Positions 59,731 to 64,000 of a stretch of 64,000 nucleotides of DNA are shown piece after piece. How positions within the stretch are numbered: the stretch's first letter is position 1; each line of letters starts with the position of its first letter. The translations under genes and the position numbers were made by a program. The DNA is from CBDCMJ01 sp965224325 (GTDB lineage Bacteria; Chloroflexota; Dehalococcoidia; Lucifugimonadales; UBA3495): assembly GCA_965224325.1 (NCBI GenBank), contig CBDCYT010000015.1, forward strand, positions 124,001 through 188,000. Direction: 5' to 3'. The notes beneath the pieces are model-generated. The model saw only the letters and a list, made by a program, of their open reading frames with translations. It ran no database searches and was not told where the DNA came from.

Positions 59731-59977
59731 GAGCTTGTCCCACAAAGCTGAGTCCTCCAGCATCCCACCTTTCTGGATCCCCGCTTTCGCGGGAATGACG
59801 GGTTTCTGGATTCCCCCCCCGATGGGGGTAGGGGACAAGCTTCGCGGCAATGACGGGTCATAGATCCGCATTCAATACTGGTTTAGGCGGTTAATAACTG
59901 GTTTAAGCGGTTGGTAATAGTAACCTGTCAGGTTGCGTCCGCCCACAATCGGGAGTGGAGACTTCTGAGACGGGCTC
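59731..59977 (-). mobile_element. MITE-like element, family A, copy 3 (inverted)
   Basis: The ends are GAGCTTGTCCCA and TGAGACGGGCTC, the reverse orientation of copies 1 and 2. The flanks are AAATAAT (59724-59730 and 59978-59984), a 7-bp direct repeat that extends to 8 bp with the following G. It contains CCCCGCTTTCGCGGG (near 59779) and the larger palindromic core with GGGGACAAGCTTCGCGG (near 59831). Confidence 0.88.
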
Positions 59978-59984
59978 AAATAAT

Positions 59985-60341
59985 GCGACGGTCGCAGAAA
60001 GGCCTTTCTGTACTCGTTGTCGCCGTCGCCACACCGCTGGGACTCGTTGAGTGAAAGCCGGTGAGCATTCCCGGCCCAAAAACTTAGCCTGAAAAGCTGA
60101 TGATGGAGAAGCCTGCCGAGTTGACCGGCGTCGGCTCGCTGCCTATAATCGGCCCCAAGTTCGGCCTTCATGAGGGCCTTTCCGAAACTTTACTGGGTTA
60201 AGTTCAGGGACCTTGGGCCGGCGCTTAGGTTGCGAGCTGATCGTCTTACCAGCCGGCTCGCCGCAGTACAGGTATAAGGGCTTGAGCAGGCACTGGGTTG
60301 GTTTATAACTTTTCCATAAGGAAGACAGGAGTAAACTATTC
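59985..60341. other. Intergenic region, no gene seen
   Basis: About 360 bp between MITE A copy 3 and the MBL gene. No family-like frame or clear promoter was found. Confidence 0.5.
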
Positions 60342-61280
60342 ATGAGCGCCGCCCACGTTCACGGTAGCAGCCAGCTGCCGCCCCCCACGATCCAAGAGGT
60401 AAGCGACGGGATCTACGCCTACCTCCAGCCCGACGGAAGCTGGGGGCTGAACAACGCCGGATTTATTGTGGGCAGGAACAGCGTCACCGTCATTGACACG
60501 TGTTTCACAGAGGCGCGCACCAAGGCTTTCCTTGAGGCGGTGCACACGGTAACCACGCTCCCGCTGCGCACGCTGCTCAATACACACCACCACGGCGACC
60601 ACACTCACGGGAACTACTTGCTGCCCGGCGCCACCATCATCGCTCACCGGCTATGCCGAGAGATGGTAATCGAGACGGGATTGCGCACCCTTCATCCCCT
60701 CTTTCCAACGGTCGAATGGGGAAACCTGGAGTTGGCTCCACCCGTAGTCACCTTCGAAGACCGGATGGACGTTTACGTGGATGACCTGCGAGTCGAGCTG
60801 ATATTCGTGGGACCGGCGCACACCACCAACGACATCTTGGTCTGGGTCCCGGAACGCAGTGTGTTGTACTCCGGGGACCTGCTATTCAATCAAGGCACGC
60901 CTTTTGTCGCTATGGGGTCCATCGCGGGTTCCCTGAGGGCGCTGGAAACGCTGCGGGGGCTCGGGGCTAAGACCATCGTGCCCGGACACGGTCCAGTCTG
61001 TGGCCTCGAGGTTGTGGACGACATGATGGCTTACCTGCGTTTTGTCCAAGAGTTAGCCCGCGAGAGCTTTGGGGCCAACATGTCGCCGTTGGAGGCCGCC
61101 AGGCAAGCGGACTTGGGACGCTTTGCCGAATGGCACGATACCGAGCGCCTAGCGGGCAACATGCATCGCGCTTTCTCGGAGATCAAGGGCCAGCCATTGG
61201 GGACCGGCCTCGACTTGGGTCCCATCGTCTCGGACATGATAGCCTACAATGGCGGACAGCCGGTGCGCTGTCTCGCCTAA
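60342..61280 (+). CDS. Metallo-beta-lactamase-fold hydrolase
   Basis: 312 aa. The zinc-binding HxHxDH motif is H82, H84, D86, H87 (THHHGDHTHG). A further His lies in GPAHTTND, the bridging Asp in YSGDLLF and the last His in VPGHGPV. The long C-terminal helical part is not assigned. Substrates in this superfamily range from lactones to thioesters. ATG 60342 is preceded by AGGAG about 10 nt upstream. A hydrolase gene follows 14 bp later with a strong ribosome-binding site, so the two are probably an operon. Confidence 0.92.
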   Translation: MSAAHVHGSSQLPPPTIQEVSDGIYAYLQPDGSWGLNNAGFIVGRNSVTVIDTCFTEARTKAFLEAVHTVTTLPLRTLLNTHHHGDHTHGNYLLPGATIIAHRLCREMVIETGLRTLHPLFPTVEWGNLELAPPVVTFEDRMDVYVDDLRVELIFVGPAHTTNDILVWVPERSVLYSGDLLFNQGTPFVAMGSIAGSLRALETLRGLGAKTIVPGHGPVCGLEVVDDMMAYLRFVQELARESFGANMSPLEAARQADLGRFAEWHDTERLAGNMHRAFSEIKGQPLGTGLDLGPIVSDMIAYNGGQPVRCLA

Positions 61281-61294
61281 ATGGAGGTCCACTG

Positions 61295-62179
61295 ATGCCG
61301 CCAGCAGACTTAGCCGATTTCTGGACGCGAACCATCGAAGAACTGGGACGATGGGACTTGAAGTCCGAACTGGCGCCTGCCCCCGATCATAGCGGCCGCG
61401 AGTTTGTAACCTACGAAGTTGTGCTGGAAAGCTATCAAGGCAAACGCCTTCGGGGCTGGTACTCCGTACCCAACGACAGGCGGCCCCAGACCAGGCTTTC
61501 CGCAGTGCTGGCAGTACCTGGCTACGGCGGAGACAAACCCATCCCGTTCCACCTGGTGATGAGCGGGTTCGCTGTCTTCACTCTGTACCCTCGAGCGCAG
61601 GGAGAAAGCATTCAGGAGTGGGACCTGGAGTCGGGCACGAAGTTGACTTACCACCTCGAAGACAAAGACTTGTACTACTACCGTGGGGCCTACATGGACT
61701 GCCTTCGGGGCTTGGACTTCCTCTGCTCAAGGGAGGAAGTCGATCCAGGGCGTCTGGGCATGTGGAGCCGCAGCCAGGGCGGAGGGTTTACTCTGGCCAC
61801 GGCGGCGCTGGATTCGCGGTTGCGAGTTGCGGTGGCTGAGGAGCCGTTCCTATGCAACTTCCCACTGTCCATCGACGTCGCCACCCAGCCTTACCAGGAA
61901 CTGGGAGATTACCTAGCCCAAGACCCGGAGCGGCGCCAATCAATGCTGGACACCCTAGCCTACTTCGATGCCTTGAACTTGGCGCCGTGGATTAGCTGTC
62001 CTACGTTGGTGGACGTCGGGTTGAAGGACGTGGTCTGCCCTTACGACACGATAGTGCCGGTGTTCGAAAAAATTCCGGGTCCCAAGGCGATACACGTCTA
62101 CCCTGACCTGGACCACAACCCTTGCACCGATTTTAACGCCCACGCAATGAGTTGGTTGCACCATTACTTGGGGGCGTAG
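61295..62179 (+). CDS. Acetylxylan esterase/cephalosporin deacetylase-like hydrolase
   Basis: 294 aa. It has the AXE1-type layout: an N-terminal DFWTRTIEELG helix, VTYEVVLESYQGKRLRGWYSVP, AVLAVPGYGG, the nucleophile in WSRSQGGGF, an acid in VDVGLKDVVCP and the catalytic His in PDLDHNPC. It probably removes acetyl groups from sugars or similar esters. ATG 61295 follows GGAGGT; the longer frame from 61130 overlaps the MBL gene and is rejected. Its stop codon lies within a duplicated copy of the herA 3' end. Confidence 0.88.
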   Translation: MPPADLADFWTRTIEELGRWDLKSELAPAPDHSGREFVTYEVVLESYQGKRLRGWYSVPNDRRPQTRLSAVLAVPGYGGDKPIPFHLVMSGFAVFTLYPRAQGESIQEWDLESGTKLTYHLEDKDLYYYRGAYMDCLRGLDFLCSREEVDPGRLGMWSRSQGGGFTLATAALDSRLRVAVAEEPFLCNFPLSIDVATQPYQELGDYLAQDPERRQSMLDTLAYFDALNLAPWISCPTLVDVGLKDVVCPYDTIVPVFEKIPGPKAIHVYPDLDHNPCTDFNAHAMSWLHHYLGA

Positions 62180-62325
62180 AACGCTCAGAACAGTTCGGCT
62201 ATCTCTCGCTCTGGCCGCGCCTCAGGGCTCTCCCTGAGTTGGCTAGGCCGTTATTTGGAAGGCGTAGAACGCTCAGAACAGTTCGGCTATCTCGCGCTCC
62301 AGCCGCTCCTCCGGGCTCTCCTCGG
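62173..62325. repeat. Partial tandem duplication of the herA 3' end
   Basis: A 33-bp block starting GGCGTAGAACGCTC occurs at 62173-62205 and exactly again at 62261-62293, 88 bp apart. Weaker similarity continues to about 62235 and 62325. Read on the minus strand, the left copy still reads SPEARPEREIAELF and a stop, like the true herA end. TAG in the left copy is the stop codon of the rightward esterase gene. Confidence 0.9.
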
Positions 62326-63970
62326 TACCGGCCGCCGCATGCCCCGGACCGCGGCTGAGTTGGGCGTAGGACTCGGCAGAGCCGTAATCCCTGGTTCGAA
62401 CCACCACCGGCATGGGCAAGGCATGTCCGAAGATCAACGCCTGCTGCTTGGCCTCCAGGCGCGCCAGCACTGTTCGTAGCTGACGGCTGCCGGCCACCCC
62501 AGAAAGCACTGCGTCGATGTCGCGGTCGTTGTCCAACAGGCAGGTTAGCCGGGTCCCCACCTGGCTCATCACCTCGGAGTCGATGGCGCTGGGCCTCTGG
62601 TCGATAACCATGAGGGTCACGTTATACTTGCGCAGCTCCCGGGCGATGGTCCCGAAGATGGTGTGCGAAGCCACGGTAGGACTGAGAAATTTGTGGGCTT
62701 CCTCGATAACGATGACCAGGGGCCTGGGGTCGCGGCCCTTCCCTCCTTCGGCTTCCTCCTTGCGGTCCACGTAGCGGTCGTGGATACGCCGGGACAGCAA
62801 GTTGGTGACTAGCATGTACGCAGTCAGGTCCCGGCCGTACTTCCCGAACTCCAGCACCACGTGCTGGCCGCGCTCCAAGTGTTCGATGATACGGTTTGCC
62901 ACGTCGTGGTCCACGTCCTCGGTCAAGAACCCGTATCGCTGAAGCCTGCTCAGCCGGTTGTACAGGGATTGAAGCGCGTTAGGCTGTACTTGGATCTCAT
63001 TGGCCAGCTGAAACACGGCGTCGCGGCCGTCCAACCTCAGCAGGTGCTGCATCCACTGCCGTTGGCCCAATTTCTGCTGAAGATTCATGGCGGCGGACGC
63101 GGCCACGTCGGATAAGTTGAGGGTCTCCCTCAACATTGCTATATCCTCCGGCTCGATCTCCCCCAAGCCGATACGGACTACCTCGTCGATGGAAGAGCTG
63201 CGTCGACGCGAGCTCTCCTCGTCCAGAGTAAAAGTGGACACCTGGGCCGGGAAAAGCTGCTTGAGGCCCTTGGCGAACCGCTGATTTTCCGGATCGGCGG
63301 CTCCCCAGCCGTACTCGCTGTGCATGTCAAATATGAGCGAAGACGCCTGCCCGCTCTGTAAGATGCCAAGGAGCAACAACCGGGTCAGAAAAGTCTTGCC
63401 AGTGCCGCTCTTGCCGAACACTCCGATCGAACGGGTGACCAGCGCGTCTAGGTCCAGGCACAGCTTGGCTTCCATGTCCAGGGGATTTCCAATCCAAAAG
63501 TGGCGCCGGTTATCTTCTTGGCCGAACACGACCGCCACGTCTTGCTCCGACGCGGCGTAGGTCCTGGAAAAGTGGGGCGGTATAGTCTTCGCCGCGACCG
63601 GTCTTTCACCCGAGTCCCCCGCGACCAGCGGCATGATCAAGTTGGGCAGAACGGAGACCGTGCCGTAGGCAACGGTCCCCATCAAAACTTGCGAAATGAA
63701 GGGGTCATCCAGGCCCGGAGGCAAATGCTTCAGCCGGGCGTCGCTGCTGCCCAGCGCTATCTCAGTGGCCACGCCGAAGAAACGATGCTGACTGCCTTGA
63801 ATTGTGACGAAGGTCCCTACTTTCACGTTCTCGACCGGCGTGCCCGGATCAAGGCGGACCTCTATCCCATTGGCCAACGAACCGTCCACCACCAGTCCCA
63901 GGAAAACACCGTCCTGCCCACTGGCGCCGCCGCCCGCTCCTAGGTTTGGGTCTCGATAGCCGTTGGTCAT
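62273..63970 (-). CDS. herA: HerA-type ATPase with HAS-barrel
   Basis: 565 aa. An N-terminal HAS-barrel (about 20-110) precedes a FtsK-HerA P-loop ATPase with Walker A GKSGTGKT at 186-193, Walker B LVIVIEEAHKFL, and the arginine-finger/sensor region IDQRPSAID. HerA forms hexamers that pump DNA with the NurA nuclease in repair or, in some genomes, defence. No nurA is next to it on this side; the other side is outside the window. ATG 63970 has AAGGTAG upstream. Confidence 0.92.
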   Translation of the reverse strand: MTNGYRDPNLGAGGGASGQDGVFLGLVVDGSLANGIEVRLDPGTPVENVKVGTFVTIQGSQHRFFGVATEIALGSSDARLKHLPPGLDDPFISQVLMGTVAYGTVSVLPNLIMPLVAGDSGERPVAAKTIPPHFSRTYAASEQDVAVVFGQEDNRRHFWIGNPLDMEAKLCLDLDALVTRSIGVFGKSGTGKTFLTRLLLLGILQSGQASSLIFDMHSEYGWGAADPENQRFAKGLKQLFPAQVSTFTLDEESSRRRSSSIDEVVRIGLGEIEPEDIAMLRETLNLSDVAASAAMNLQQKLGQRQWMQHLLRLDGRDAVFQLANEIQVQPNALQSLYNRLSRLQRYGFLTEDVDHDVANRIIEHLERGQHVVLEFGKYGRDLTAYMLVTNLLSRRIHDRYVDRKEEAEGGKGRDPRPLVIVIEEAHKFLSPTVASHTIFGTIARELRKYNVTLMVIDQRPSAIDSEVMSQVGTRLTCLLDNDRDIDAVLSGVAGSRQLRTVLARLEAKQQALIFGHALPMPVVVRTRDYGSAESYAQLSRGPGHAAAGTEESPEERLEREIAELF

Positions 63971-64000
63971 GGCGCTACCTTGCGAAGGATTGCGTTAAGC

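Overview
This is a gene-dense, fairly GC-rich bacterial chromosome segment. It carries housekeeping loci: pyrG, rho, glyA, rpsF-ssb-rpsR, hom-thrC, and the tRNA-tuf-rpmG-secE-nusG-rplKAJL cluster. Between them lie many stand-alone catabolic or hydrolytic enzymes: amidohydrolase, FAH, Gfo/Idh/MocA, VOC, EthD, CocE, alpha/beta hydrolases and MBL. Several traits together suggest a Chloroflexota (Dehalococcoidia/SAR202-like) genome: CcmE of the CxxxY type, fused-subunit 2-oxoacid:ferredoxin oxidoreductase, an ETF pair, a zinc-type S18, frequent TTG/GTG starts, and a secreted repeat protein. This taxonomic placement is inference; no 16S rRNA is present.

Layout. 1-5 kb: the 3' part of a large SMC/RloC-like ATPase, a small inverted-repeat element, an amidohydrolase and a DinB-fold protein, with over 1 kb of decayed DNA. 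5-9.4 kb: pyrG, a transaldolase and rho. 9.5-14.5 kb: a Gfo/Idh dehydrogenase, a FIST protein, a leaderless substrate-binding protein and a FAH-family hydrolase. 15-18.4 kb: cytochrome c maturation genes ccmA-B-C-D-E. 18.4-25 kb: korAB, htpX and etfBA. 25-28.5 kb: small redox and VOC genes, plus an IS5-type transposase relic split by a mobile inverted-repeat element. 28.8-31.9 kb: P1-family peptidase, a DUF2520 dehydrogenase and panC. 32-36 kb: glyA, then rpsF-ssb-rpsR. 36-44.8 kb: hom, thrC, folE, a FemAB/CelD-like acyltransferase, an MshA-like glycosyltransferase, DUF502, a tandem GNAT and a PIG-L deacetylase. 45-47.6 kb: two MITE-like elements, EthD, and a tail-specific-protease homologue that lacks its catalytic residues. 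47.6-52.8 kb: the ribosomal/translation operon, transcribed leftward from a consensus promoter in front of three tRNAs. 53-64 kb: methyltransferase, hydrolases, a thioredoxin-reductase-like enzyme, a CoA-binding protein, a secreted duplicated-domain protein, MBL, an acetylxylan-esterase-like protein and HerA.

Most notable observations: (i) three families of short inverted-repeat elements with target duplications, which share the same internal palindromic modules although their ends differ; one copy splits an IS5-type transposase relic and another stops three bases before a start codon; (ii) a cluster of MshA-, MshB- and MshD-like genes that could make a glycosyl-thiol or related conjugate; (iii) an S41 peptidase with both the Ser and Lys catalytic positions replaced; (iv) a Cys-type CcmE; (v) a folE with no canonical start codon where the family fold requires one; (vi) ribosomal protein S6 with a long acidic tail built from 66-bp tandem repeats; (vii) a partial tandem duplication at the 3' end of herA that supplies the stop codon of the neighbouring esterase gene. 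No CRISPR array, prophage or rRNA gene was seen.
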